64,000 bases of DNA from Candidatus Gemmiger faecavium (GTDB lineage Bacteria; Bacillota; Clostridia; Oscillospirales; Ruminococcaceae): NCBI GenBank assembly GCA_019114415.1, contig DXFO01000038.1, forward strand, positions 57,366-121,365. Direction: 5' to 3'. Both the position numbers and the translations under genes were made by a program. This document shows positions 10,772 to 18,746 of the stretch, piece after piece. Numbering within the stretch: the first letter of the stretch is position 1; each line of letters starts with the position of its first letter. The notes below the pieces were generated by a model. It made no database searches and was not told the origin of the DNA. It was given only the letters and a program-made list of their open reading frames with translations.

Positions 10772-10790
10772 GTCAGGCTTGTATGCCTGA
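10772..10790. promoter_or_regulatory. Inverted repeat just upstream of the lon ribosome site
   Basis: TCAGGC-TTGTAT-GCCTGA, an interrupted palindrome placed directly before the lon Shine-Dalgarno sequence in the 81-bp dagK-lon gap. It does not match the CtsR heptanucleotide repeat or CIRCE. It could be an operator or a hairpin affecting translation. Confidence 0.4.
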
Positions 10791-10837
10791 TCCTGCGCGA
10801 TGATATTTTGGTATTGCTTTGCTGCTGTTCCCAAGCA

Positions 10838-11794
10838 CTAAGGTCTTTGCACCGCCATTCGGGCAGGCTCAAGGTTTTTGGGCAGCAAAACAGTAAGATT
10901 TTTAGGGCAGATTTCGGCGTGCAGCACCTTGCGGGGCGCACACTCTCCGTCCAGGGTGACGATCAGCGGATTTTTGCCCAGGTTTTCCAGCGTAACGCTT
11001 TTCACACGGCAAAACGTCATGTAAGGCCGGAAGTCCGGCTGGACCTGTCCGTCTTCGGTCAAGTGCAGGCCGTCTTTATACTTGGCCAGGAAGCCAGGGA
11101 TTTTAAGGCGCGGAATCGTTCGTACCAGGACCACATCCAGCCAGCCGTCGTCCATCATGGCATACGGCGCAGCGGAATATCCTCCGCCGTAAACCCGGCC
11201 GTTGCAAATGGCAGCCATCAGGTATTCCCCTACCTGTTCGCGCCCGTCCAGAACGACCCGCAGGAGGCTTGTCAGCGGCCCGAAAAAAACTTCCGCAATG
11301 GACAGTTTATAGGCCATGCTCCCGCCACAGCCGGGCAGCCGTTTGAATTTGGGTATTCCATATGCGACTTTTGCATCCAGCCCGGCGGCGCAGATGGCCG
11401 CACTGTAACCATATTCCGTATGGATGGTATCAATGCGGCACGGGGTTGCCTCCAACTGCGCCTGAATATCCAGAAACGCTTCCCGCGAACCGAAGTTCCG
11501 GACAAAATCATTGCCGCTGCCGCACGGAACACAGCCGACCATAACCCCGGGCTTTCCTGCGGCGACCTGTATCACCTCGTTCAGCGTTCCGTCACCGCCG
11601 CACGCATAGACAGCCACCGGCTCTCCCGTATCGGCACAGCGCTCGGCAATTTCACCGGCGTGCCCGGCGTGGGTAGTCAGGAGAACCTCAACGGAATCAG
11701 GACACGTTTTTGCCGCCGCGGCAATCATCGGGCGCAGCAAATCAGCCGAATTTTTCGGCCCGGCCACCGGATTGATAATAAAGATCCGTTTCAT
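10838..11794 (-). CDS. Diacylglycerol kinase-family lipid kinase
   Basis: A 318-residue member of the DagK/YegS lipid kinase family, which phosphorylates diacylglycerol or related lipids at the membrane. It shows the N-terminal NPVAG motif (IFIINPVAGPKNS), the nucleotide-binding GGDGTLNEV and PCGSGNDFVRN. The start at 11794 (AAAGAGGG upstream) gives a canonical N-terminus; the longer in-frame extension is Lys/Arg-rich and unlikely to be translated. In Firmicutes DgkB-type enzymes recycle diacylglycerol made during lipoteichoic acid synthesis; the exact substrate is inferred. Confidence 0.9.
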   Translation of the reverse strand: MKRIFIINPVAGPKNSADLLRPMIAAAAKTCPDSVEVLLTTHAGHAGEIAERCADTGEPVAVYACGGDGTLNEVIQVAAGKPGVMVGCVPCGSGNDFVRNFGSREAFLDIQAQLEATPCRIDTIHTEYGYSAAICAAGLDAKVAYGIPKFKRLPGCGGSMAYKLSIAEVFFGPLTSLLRVVLDGREQVGEYLMAAICNGRVYGGGYSAAPYAMMDDGWLDVVLVRTIPRLKIPGFLAKYKDGLHLTEDGQVQPDFRPYMTFCRVKSVTLENLGKNPLIVTLDGECAPRKVLHAEICPKNLTVLLPKNLEPARMAVQRP

Positions 11795-12020
11795 GCCCGC
11801 CCTCTTTCCCGCGTCAATCATTCCGCGTGATTTTATCAGAGTCAGAAACGCTTTACGCCGCAGCATAAAAAACCGCTTTTTCCCCTGATTATAAAAATAC
11901 ATATTACATTTTATCTTCTTTCTTTTCAAATGGCAAGCGGTCTGGATAAGATGTTACAAACAAGACACAATAACGGTATCGAAAAAATGATTTTTTGCAG
12001 AAAACGCCGGAGGTATTTCC

Positions 12021-12707
12021 ATGAAAGTGGCAGCGGAAATTTTGCAGGTGGCATTGATGAGTGTCCTCTCGCTTGTGGTGCTGTTTATCGTGACAAGGCT
12101 GGGCGGCAAGCGACAGATTGCCCAGATGTGTATGTTCGATTACGTCAACAGCATTACCATCGGTTCCATTGCCGCCGAAATGGCCACCAACCTTGAAGAA
12201 TGGTATAAACCCATGACCGGCATTATTGTATATGGTGTCATTGCCTGGCTGGTTCACTACGCGGCGTGCAAAGGGATCAAGGCACGGCTTCTGGTATCGG
12301 GGCAGTCCATTGTTCTTATGGAAAACGGCGTGATTTACAAACACGAGCTCAAGCGTGCCTCCATCGACATCAATGAGTTTCTTGCCCAAAGCCGTATTGC
12401 AGGATATTTTGATCTGAATCAGGTGCAAAGCGCTGTTCTGGAGACCAACGGCCACATCAGTTTCCTGCCCAAGGCGCAGTATAGCCCTGTCACCACCGGC
12501 GATATGAACCTGAAGCATCCCGAGGTGTCCCTCTGGACCGATCTGATTCTGGACGGAGAGATCATGCGTGAAAATTTAAGTCGAATCGGGCGGGACGAAA
12601 CCTGGCTGGTCAAACAGCTGGCACAAGGCGGGTTCGGTTCTCCCGGCGAAGTTTTCTATGCCGCCTGTGATAATGGCAGCGGCTTTTTTGCCTGTCCGAG
12701 CAAATGA
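12021..12707 (+). CDS. DUF421 membrane protein (YetF-like)
   Basis: A 228-residue protein: three predicted N-terminal membrane segments (about residues 5-25, 45-60, 65-85), then the DUF421 cytoplasmic domain with LGGKRQIAQM, FDYVNSITIGSIAAEMA and IDINEFLAQSRIAGY. Proteins of this type are abundant in spore-formers and include YetF and spore-coat-associated relatives; the biochemical role is not established. GGAGG precedes the ATG. It is transcribed alone, diverging from dagK and ending at a clear terminator. Confidence 0.85.
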   Translation: MKVAAEILQVALMSVLSLVVLFIVTRLGGKRQIAQMCMFDYVNSITIGSIAAEMATNLEEWYKPMTGIIVYGVIAWLVHYAACKGIKARLLVSGQSIVLMENGVIYKHELKRASIDINEFLAQSRIAGYFDLNQVQSAVLETNGHISFLPKAQYSPVTTGDMNLKHPEVSLWTDLILDGEIMRENLSRIGRDETWLVKQLAQGGFGSPGEVFYAACDNGSGFFACPSK

Positions 12708-12710
12708 AAG

Positions 12711-12762
12711 AAATCCGGCTTTGCAGCAGATACCCTGCCGCAAGACCGGACTTTTCCTTTTT
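12711..12762 (+). terminator. Intrinsic terminator after the DUF421 gene
   Basis: Long hairpin TCCGG...GCAG/CTGC...CCGGA with two mismatches, followed by TTTTCCTTTTT. Confidence 0.75.
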
Positions 12763-12792
12763 ATGAAGATATGCAAGATAATACAGCTTCGG

Positions 12793-13464
12793 TCATTTGT
12801 TTTCTGCGGCCCCAGCTTTTTTGCCGAACCTGGCATTCTGAACAAAGTCGATCAGCCAGGAAGAGACCGTGACTGTCACCACCGAAAACAGGATCTGGCG
12901 CAGCGGAATATAACTTAAAGAAAGCGCCAGTACCGTAAGGTCTGTGGCAAGGTAGGATTTGGAAAGCCGCCAGCCGCTCACTTTGGAGATTGCCAGTGCC
13001 AAAGCGTCATCACCGCCGCTGGAACCGCCTTGACGGACGATCAGTCCGACACCTATCCCCACAAAACAGCCCCCGAGCAGAGCCGCCATCAACGGCATCC
13101 CGGAAAGATCCGGGAGCACAGGCGGCCACTGTTCCCACAAGAAAAAGAATCCGGATACGCTCAGGGTAGACACAATGGAGATTTTGATGAATCTCGCCCC
13201 CAGATAGCGAAAGGCCAGGGCGTAGCAGGCAATATCCAAAACCGGTGTCACCTTTGATGACGGGATTCCAAACCAATGGTTGATCAGCAGCATCATCCCC
13301 AGGACGCCGCCCTCCGTGATATTGACCTGCCGATGAATATTGTAAAGACCAAATGAAGTCAGCGCGGCACCCACCAGGATCCAGAACACTTTACGGGCCG
13401 ACAATCCCGCCGACAGACGGCTCCACACTTTTCGCATCATAGATTGCACTCGATATATTATCAC
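12793..13464 (-). CDS. YitT/DUF161-family membrane protein
   Basis: A protein of about 223 residues with five or six predicted membrane segments and the family motifs NITEGGVLGMMLLINHWFGI and RQGGSSGGDDALALAISK. It lacks the large C-terminal DUF2179 domain of many YitT proteins, so it is a short form. The start is uncertain: GTG at 13464 sits 11 bases after GGGAG and is preferred; ATGs at 13440 and 13437 and a TTG at 13482 are alternatives. The function of the family is unknown. It is divergent from the MerR gene. Confidence 0.75.
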   Translation of the reverse strand: MIIYRVQSMMRKVWSRLSAGLSARKVFWILVGAALTSFGLYNIHRQVNITEGGVLGMMLLINHWFGIPSSKVTPVLDIACYALAFRYLGARFIKISIVSTLSVSGFFFLWEQWPPVLPDLSGMPLMAALLGGCFVGIGVGLIVRQGGSSGGDDALALAISKVSGWRLSKSYLATDLTVLALSLSYIPLRQILFSVVTVTVSSWLIDFVQNARFGKKAGAAENK

Positions 13465-13501
13465 AAGTTCAAACGCTCCCAATCTCTTTTTTTATAGCAT
13501 A

Positions 13502-13531
13502 AACTCTGGTATAATACCAAGGTCAAGAGTT
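13502..13531 (+). promoter_or_regulatory. Promoter/operator of the MerR gene
   Basis: A perfect TATAAT (13510-13515) lies in the small palindrome GGTATAATACC. The whole is framed by AACTCT and AGAGTT in inverted orientation. MerR-type regulators bind dyads overlapping their own promoter, so this is a natural autoregulatory site. The -35 (T-rich) is poor. Confidence 0.5.
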
Positions 13532-13564
13532 TTTTGAATTGCCTGATTACAGAGGTGCCATTTT

Positions 13565-14383
13565 ATGAAAGACCGGTACAAAATCGGAGAGATCTCCAAG
13601 TTATATGGCATTGGTGTTGATTCTCTGCGGTATTACGAAAAGATTGGTGCCTTGCACCCTCACCGGGATGAAAACAACTACCGCCTGTACAGTCTGAAAG
13701 ACATCTATAAACTCAGCATTATCCGTGACCTCCTCGGCCTGGAATTTTCCATGTCACAAATCAAGCAATATCTTGACGATCAGACGCTGGACAGCACCGC
13801 CGAACTGCTCTCCCATGAGGAAACAGTTCTGGATGAAAAGCTGCGCCGTCTGAATGAGCAGAAAGCCATTCTCCACAAACGGCGCCAAGACCTTGAACAG
13901 GTCCGCAAAGAACAGCCGGGGCTCATCACAGTAAAAACGTTACCGCAGCGCAGATGCGTACAGCTCAGTGAGCACATCACCCGCGACGAGGAAATGGATT
14001 TCGTCATCAAAAAGCTGCATCGCAAATATGAAACGCAGCTGCGGTCCTTTGGGACGCAGACGATCGGCGCCTGCTTTTCCATGGACGACTGGACGCAAGG
14101 CATTTCCAACGTCTATGAGTCGGTGTTTTTTGTAGTGGACTCGGACACCTCCGACTGTGACTTTCTGCTGCCTGCCGGCGACTATCTTTGCTGCTGCTAT
14201 CAGGGTCCTTATGAACAAAACGGCGACCGTTTGCGAGAGCTGCTTTTGTATGCAAAAGAAAACGGTCTGTCTGTTTCCGGCACACCCTTTGAGATTTATC
14301 GGATCGACAACAGGGATACTTCCCTGCCCCAGGAATTCCTGACCGAAATTCAGGTATTTGTCACAACAGAAAACACGTTGTGA
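13565..14383 (+). CDS. MerR-family regulator with GyrI-like effector domain
   Basis: A 272-residue regulator. The N-terminal winged helix (YKIGEISKLYGIGVDSLRYY) leads into a coiled-coil dimer helix at about residues 80-115. The C-terminal half resembles the GyrI/BmrR effector-binding fold (HRKYETQ, YESVFFVVDSD, GDYLCCCYQGPYEQ). Such regulators sense bulky hydrophobic or cationic compounds and activate efflux or detoxification genes. No pump lies immediately next to it, so the target may be the small gene downstream or a distant one. AGAGGTG precedes the start. Confidence 0.88.
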   Translation: MKDRYKIGEISKLYGIGVDSLRYYEKIGALHPHRDENNYRLYSLKDIYKLSIIRDLLGLEFSMSQIKQYLDDQTLDSTAELLSHEETVLDEKLRRLNEQKAILHKRRQDLEQVRKEQPGLITVKTLPQRRCVQLSEHITRDEEMDFVIKKLHRKYETQLRSFGTQTIGACFSMDDWTQGISNVYESVFFVVDSDTSDCDFLLPAGDYLCCCYQGPYEQNGDRLRELLLYAKENGLSVSGTPFEIYRIDNRDTSLPQEFLTEIQVFVTTENTL

Positions 14384-14461
14384 TCTTCATGGCAGTGCGG
14401 TGATCGCCTGTACCACCGCCCGCTCTAAAGCGTTTTCTCACTTTGCAGAAGGGAGCCTACC

Positions 14462-14866
14462 ATGTCCGCTTGTATGACAGACTTTTCCGGTGTTCTTTGC
14501 GGACGCCGCTATGAGAAAGAACTGGAGACCCATTTCCGGGATTGCCTTTTGTTTTACCTCGACGGCAAAATCCGATTCGAGCGATACTGCTATGGCGAGG
14601 CTGCCGGTCTCGTCTTTGGCGTGTGGGCACGCGGCTTTGATGAAGAGGACAATATTCTGTGGGACAACGTTCCCGACTTTGAAATGGCACGCAAAGCCCT
14701 CCCGCATCGATTGACCGATGTAGAAGAAAACGGCAATGCCCTGCAATTCGACAGGGCCCGCAAGCGCTATCTCTTTACAGAAGAATTTTCTTCCGACAAA
14801 GCCAACGGTTACGGAACATTCCGGACACTGCTTCTGCGCCGCCGTTTTGGCAAGAAACGGGATTGA
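14462..14866 (+). CDS. Uncharacterised 134-residue protein
   Basis: Not recognised. The frame has a good ribosome site (GGGAG) and coding-like composition similar to its neighbours. The protein is soluble and charged, has no signal peptide or membrane segment, and ends in a basic tail (RTLLLRRRFGKKRD). Cysteines at residues 4, 13, 28 and 43 do not form a metal motif. It follows the MerR gene by 78 bases and may be its target or share its transcript. Confidence 0.6.
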   Translation: MSACMTDFSGVLCGRRYEKELETHFRDCLLFYLDGKIRFERYCYGEAAGLVFGVWARGFDEEDNILWDNVPDFEMARKALPHRLTDVEENGNALQFDRARKRYLFTEEFSSDKANGYGTFRTLLLRRRFGKKRD

Positions 14867-14989
14867 TTTTCTTCCCCGGTATGCGGGAAGACGTTTCCTT
14901 CCAGTTCTTCTGAACACAGCAAAATCCGCCGTTCGGATATCCCTCAATAAATAAAAAACTATTTTTTTACTTTTTTTGTGTGCAGGGTA

Positions 14990-15019
14990 TTGACTTTTGC
15001 CTGGTCTGTATGATATTAT
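14990..15019 (+). promoter_or_regulatory. Promoter of the tRNA cluster
   Basis: TTGACT, 18 bases, TATTAT, ending 37 bases before tRNA-Arg and followed by a short GC-rich leader. Confidence 0.6.
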
Positions 15020-15056
15020 TGCTAACGCAGCACGCCCCAGGCAAGAACAACCATAG

Positions 15057-15130
<74 letters not shown>

Positions 15131-15142
15131 CCTTTTTCATGT

Positions 15143-15218
15143 GGTGCCTATAGCGTAGATGGCCTAACGCGCCAGATTGTGGCTCTGGAGATCGAGGGTT
15201 CGAATCCCTCTAGGCACC
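15143..15218 (+). tRNA. tRNA-His(GTG)
   Basis: The extra G at position -1 pairs with C73, the hallmark of tRNA-His. The acceptor is GTGCCTA/TAGGCAC and the anticodon loop TTGTGGC carries GTG. CCA is encoded directly after C73 (15219-15221). A hairpin AAAGACCG...CGGTCTTTTT lies between it and tRNA-Gln and may cause partial termination. Confidence 0.96.
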
Positions 15219-15268
15219 CCACCAAAGACCGTACAGTATTTTTTAATGCTGCGCGGTCTTTTTCACAA

Positions 15269-15340
15269 TGGGCCGTCGCCAAGCGGTAAGGCAGAGGACT
15301 TTGACTCCTCCATCCGTCGGTTCAAATCCGGCCGGCCCAA
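15269..15340 (+). tRNA. tRNA-Gln(TTG)
   Basis: Acceptor TGGGCCG/CGGCCCA, anticodon stem-loop GAGGA-CTTTGAC-TCCTC (TTG), T loop GGTTCAAATCC, encoded CCA at 15341-15343. The strong terminator of the tRNA unit follows immediately. Confidence 0.96.
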
Positions 15341-15342
15341 CC

Positions 15343-15386
15343 AAAACGCCCGAACGTATTTCACGTTCGGGCGTTTTCGTTTTTGT
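15343..15386 (+). terminator. Terminator of the tRNA cluster
   Basis: Perfect 15-bp stem AAAACGCCCGAACGT and complement, 5-nt loop, then CGTTTTTGT. The 140 bases between it and the MATE stop hold nothing recognisable. Confidence 0.85.
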
Positions 15387-15527
15387 CATAAGTTCCTTCC
15401 AGCGAATACCTCTCTGGAACGAGCAGGCAGGGTCTAATGCTTTTCCATCGGTTTATTCTCAGCAGTTATCAGGGGGCCTGCTTTCTGCTCGCATGGCATT
15501 CCTGCACCGCTTGGCTCGTCGCCCTTC

Positions 15528-16862
15528 TCAATAGCCGTACTTTCTTTGTTTCACGATCAAGAACACGACCGTTACGGCCACAGCCATCATTTCCGCAACC
15601 ACAATGGAAAGCCAGATGCCATCGATCTCCCATACCAGCGGAAGCAGCAACACTGCGATCACCTGAAGAACCAGCGTTCTCAGGAAAGAGATCAGTGCAG
15701 AGGTCAGGCCGTCATTGAGAGCGGTAAAAAAGGAGGAGCCGAATATCGCAAATCCGGAGAACAAGAAGGAGAACGAATAAATCACAAATCCTCTTAAAGT
15801 AATCGCCATCAATTCACTTTCGTATCCCACAAACATCCTGGCCAGCGGTTTGGCGAGGAGCTCCGCCGACAGAAACATCGCCACCGCAAATACCGCGATG
15901 ATCCAAAGGCTTCTCTTCAGCAAATTGCGCAACTCTTTCCCGTTTCGTCCGCCATAATGGTAGCTGACAATGGGAGCGCTGCCGACGGCATATCCCAGAA
16001 ATGCCGCCTGGAAAATCATATTCACATACATCAAAACTCCATATGCCGCAATACCGTTCTGTCCCGCATAATGCAGCAGCTGAACATTATACAACATCGC
16101 CACCAGCGACATGGAAATATTGGACATCAGCTCCGACGAACCGTTGGCACACACCTTCAGCATGGTCCTGCCGTGGAACTTTGCTTTTGTCAGGCGGAGT
16201 TTACTGGTATTCGGCCGCACAAAATAAATCAGCGGTAAGATTCCGCCGACGCACTGGCTCAATGCCGTTGCCGCAGCGGCGCCCAGAACACCCCAGGAAA
16301 AGCCCGCCACAAACACCGCATCCAGCACGACATTGGTCAGACCCGCCGCAACGGTAACATAAAGCCCCAGCTTGGGCTTTTCCGCCGTCACAAACAGGCA
16401 TTGAAACTCATATTGAAGCACATAGGCGGGGATTGCCGTCAGGATCACACGGCCATAGGCGATGCTGTCCGTGAGCATCTGGCCTTCCGCTCCCAAAGCT
16501 CTTGCCGCGGGCTCCAGAAAAACATGTCCCAGAACAGCCAGAATCAAGCCGCACAAACAAGAAAACCACACCACCATGGAAAAAATCTGATTGGCTTTTT
16601 TCAGATCTCCTTCCCCCATGGTTTTAGCGATCAGTGCTCCGCCGCCGGTTCCCATCATAAAGCCGACACATCCCAAAATCAGCAAAAAAGGCATGATGAA
16701 ATTGACCGCCGCAAAGGCAGTCTTGCCCACAAAATTAGAAACAAAAAAGCCGTCAACCACACCATAGATGGAAGTAAACACCAGCATCACAATAGAAGGC
16801 ATGGTGAACCGCAAAAGACTGCGATAGGTAAAGTGGTCGGAGAGACGAATAACCTTTTTCAT
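15528..16862 (-). CDS. MATE-family multidrug efflux transporter
   Basis: A 444-residue protein with twelve predicted membrane helices in two repeats. Features typical of the family include FVSNFVGKTAFAAVNFIMPF near the N-terminus and MGTGGGALIAKTMGEGD. MATE pumps export cationic drugs or metabolites using Na+ or H+ gradients. It lies 41 bases downstream of a MarR regulator gene in the same direction, and a large operator overlaps their common promoter, so it is very probably the regulated pump of a MarR-MATE operon. Confidence 0.92.
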   Translation of the reverse strand: MKKVIRLSDHFTYRSLLRFTMPSIVMLVFTSIYGVVDGFFVSNFVGKTAFAAVNFIMPFLLILGCVGFMMGTGGGALIAKTMGEGDLKKANQIFSMVVWFSCLCGLILAVLGHVFLEPAARALGAEGQMLTDSIAYGRVILTAIPAYVLQYEFQCLFVTAEKPKLGLYVTVAAGLTNVVLDAVFVAGFSWGVLGAAAATALSQCVGGILPLIYFVRPNTSKLRLTKAKFHGRTMLKVCANGSSELMSNISMSLVAMLYNVQLLHYAGQNGIAAYGVLMYVNMIFQAAFLGYAVGSAPIVSYHYGGRNGKELRNLLKRSLWIIAVFAVAMFLSAELLAKPLARMFVGYESELMAITLRGFVIYSFSFLFSGFAIFGSSFFTALNDGLTSALISFLRTLVLQVIAVLLLPLVWEIDGIWLSIVVAEMMAVAVTVVFLIVKQRKYGY

Positions 16863-16903
16863 AACAACAAATCAAATTCCTCGTACATCAATGTAGGGCC
16901 GTA

Positions 16904-17341
16904 TCAAAACTGTTCTACCTTTTCCTGCAAATCGCGAAGAAATTTTTCCGTCAGTGAAAGATAGTTCTTGACGTCCTGTCGGTCCCAGGATTGCAAAATC
17001 TCATTTTCCATTTCGATGATCCGCATGGCGGTTCGGTCGGCGAATTGTTTGCCTGCATCGGTCAGGCACACATTTTTTGTCTTTTTATCTGCCGCCTCCA
17101 GATACACAACGCCATCGTTTTCCAGCTTGCGGAGTGCTGAATTTACAGTCTGCTTGCTCAAACCGGTTTGCCTGCAAATGGCATGGATCGGGCATTTTCC
17201 TCCAGCATCACAAATCGTATACAGAATGTTGCTTACACTGTCAGAAATTCCAAGTTTTACCGATGCGTCGTGATATGCTGCCTGCAATTCCCCCAGCAGA
17301 TAATTGAATCTTTTCAATTCCGAAGCCACATGCATCGACAT
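16904..17341 (-). CDS. MarR-family repressor of the MATE pump
   Basis: A regulator of about 145 residues with a central winged helix (CPIHAICRQTGLSKQTVNSALRK, wing LEAADKKTKNVCL) between helical dimerisation segments. Several in-frame start codons lie close together (TTG 17362, ATG 17359, 17353, 17341). The one at 17341 is preferred because GGTGA is placed 5 bases before it. Ligand unknown. It should repress its own operon through the inverted repeat directly upstream. Confidence 0.88.
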   Translation of the reverse strand: MSMHVASELKRFNYLLGELQAAYHDASVKLGISDSVSNILYTICDAGGKCPIHAICRQTGLSKQTVNSALRKLENDGVVYLEAADKKTKNVCLTDAGKQFADRTAMRIIEMENEILQSWDRQDVKNYLSLTEKFLRDLQEKVEQF

Positions 17342-17367
17342 TCTTGTCACCATCCCCATCAAAAAAC

Positions 17368-17415
17368 AGTCCGATTTCGTACCGCCATGTTAGTACGAAA
17401 TCGGACTATTGTCAA
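17368..17415 (-). promoter_or_regulatory. marR-MATE promoter with 15-bp inverted-repeat operator
   Basis: On the minus strand the promoter is TTGACA, 17 bases, TAACAT (-35 at 17410-17415, -10 at 17387-17392). Two perfect 15-bp arms, AGTCCGATTTCGTAC at 17368-17382 and its complement at 17393-17407, are separated by 10 bases. One arm fills the promoter spacer and the other covers the start of transcription. Each arm itself holds a near-palindrome CGATTTCG, so two dimers could bind. Confidence 0.8.
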
Positions 17416-17465
17416 GTCTTGTATGATTCACTGGGAAAGTCTTATTTTGTGGCTGATTTCTCCGC

Positions 17466-18482
17466 TCAGTCGATGGATTCTTTCAGCTTTATGTGACTGT
17501 CAAACAGTACCACTTCAGGCGGGACCGTATGGCCGGTAATGTATTGAAACAGAACCATGATAGCCCGATGCCCCTGCTCTTCCGGCGACTGGGTGATTGC
17601 CGCGTCAATGCTTCCGTTCAGCAGCAGATCCCGAATTTCCGGGGACAGGTCATAAAAGACCGCATGTTTGATCTGGGTCCTATCCTGCAGTACAAGCTGC
17701 GCGGATTTTGCATTGCCGCAGTAGATCAGCGAATCAATTTCCGGGTGCAACCGTACCTGCTGAGAAATCAATTCCGCATCCTTCTCGGTATTGTTGGTCA
17801 GCTCTACCAGATTGACCAGTTCCATGGGACACGCCGGGTTCCTGATAAAATCCAGAACGCCATCTTTTCTCAAATGGTTGCCCAGCATCCGGTAGGACGG
17901 CATACACGCCAAAACGCGGCTCCCCGGCCCTGCCAGATACTGCAAAAGGCTGGCGCCGATCCTTCCGGAACGATAGTAATCACAGTGGATGCTGCACAGG
18001 CAGGTAGGCTCCGGCAAAAACGCCGTCAAAAAGACGACGGGAAAACCGCTTTCATGCAGTCTGGCCACACGCGCAATGACAGCAGGCGCATCAATGGGAA
18101 CGATTGCCAACGCGCTTGCCCCGTCCGCCAGTGCCTGATCGATCAGCGCGACCTGTGCCTCTGCATCAAAGTCCGGGCAGGGATAAATCTGAGTCTCGAT
18201 CCCATAATCCAGAATCTCATTTGCTGCACTGCGGACCCCTGCCATTACGGTATCATAAAAATCGTTTCCCTGGATATGCAGCACAACGGCAATCTTATAT
18301 TTTCTGCTCCGATTGACCAGTCCCTTGGCTACAATGTTGGGACGATAGTGCATCTCCTTTGCAACTTTGCGCACCTTCTCCGCCACTTCGGGGTTGATGC
18401 GTCCCTTTCCTTTCAGAGCGCGCTCCACCGTGCCGATTGAAACGCCGCAGGCTGCAGCAATATCTTTCAGTGTCGTTGCCAT
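17466..18482 (-). CDS. LacI-family transcriptional regulator
   Basis: A 338-residue regulator. The N-terminal helix-turn-helix is TLKDIAAACGVSIGTVERALKGKGRI, with the hinge MHYRPNIVAKGL, followed by a periplasmic-binding-protein-like ligand domain (about residues 60-338) close to the RbsB/sugar-binding group (QIYPCPDFDAEAQ, ALIDQALADGASALAIVPID). The ATG at 18482 follows GGCGGG; the in-frame extension upstream does not look coding. It diverges from the transporter-sulfatase operon, whose promoter carries a perfect LacI-type palindrome, so it is almost certainly the local repressor. The inducer is presumably the imported compound or a breakdown product. Confidence 0.92.
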   Translation of the reverse strand: MATTLKDIAAACGVSIGTVERALKGKGRINPEVAEKVRKVAKEMHYRPNIVAKGLVNRSRKYKIAVVLHIQGNDFYDTVMAGVRSAANEILDYGIETQIYPCPDFDAEAQVALIDQALADGASALAIVPIDAPAVIARVARLHESGFPVVFLTAFLPEPTCLCSIHCDYYRSGRIGASLLQYLAGPGSRVLACMPSYRMLGNHLRKDGVLDFIRNPACPMELVNLVELTNNTEKDAELISQQVRLHPEIDSLIYCGNAKSAQLVLQDRTQIKHAVFYDLSPEIRDLLLNGSIDAAITQSPEEQGHRAIMVLFQYITGHTVPPEVVLFDSHIKLKESID

Positions 18483-18644
18483 GATTTCCCGCCTTTGCGT
18501 AGTACCTGTTCTGGTTTTTATTATAAGCAAGGGAAAAAGTTTTGTCAAAAGCTTCCAATTGCAATTCCATTGGTAATTTTCGCTATAATATAGCCAAAAG
18601 AATTGTATACAAATCCAAAAATGTAGTCATTTTGCAAAAATATA

Positions 18645-18673
18645 TTGACATTGCTCCCCCGCGGTGCAAAAAT
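18645..18673 (+). promoter_or_regulatory. Promoter of the transporter-sulfatase operon
   Basis: Perfect TTGACA, 17 bases, AAAAAT. The predicted start lies just upstream of the operator palindrome. Confidence 0.6.
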
Positions 18674-18683
18674 GAACGCAAGA

Positions 18684-18701
18684 TGCGTTAACGTTAACGC
18701 A
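18684..18701. promoter_or_regulatory. LacI-family operator
   Basis: TGCGTTAACGTTAACGCA is a perfect 18-bp palindrome with the central CG step expected for LacI-family proteins. It sits on the transcription start region of the operon, between the divergent lacI-type gene and the lipoprotein gene, a position suited to repression. Confidence 0.85.
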
Positions 18702-18746
18702 AAATGAGTTGAAGACTTGCACAACAGCAAAAAGGAGTAGAAACTT

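Noticed and set aside
17368..17407. Insertion-sequence terminal repeats suggested by the 15-bp inverted repeats
   Set aside because: The repeats are just 10 bp apart, contain a promoter for the marR gene and enclose no transposase; an operator explains them better.
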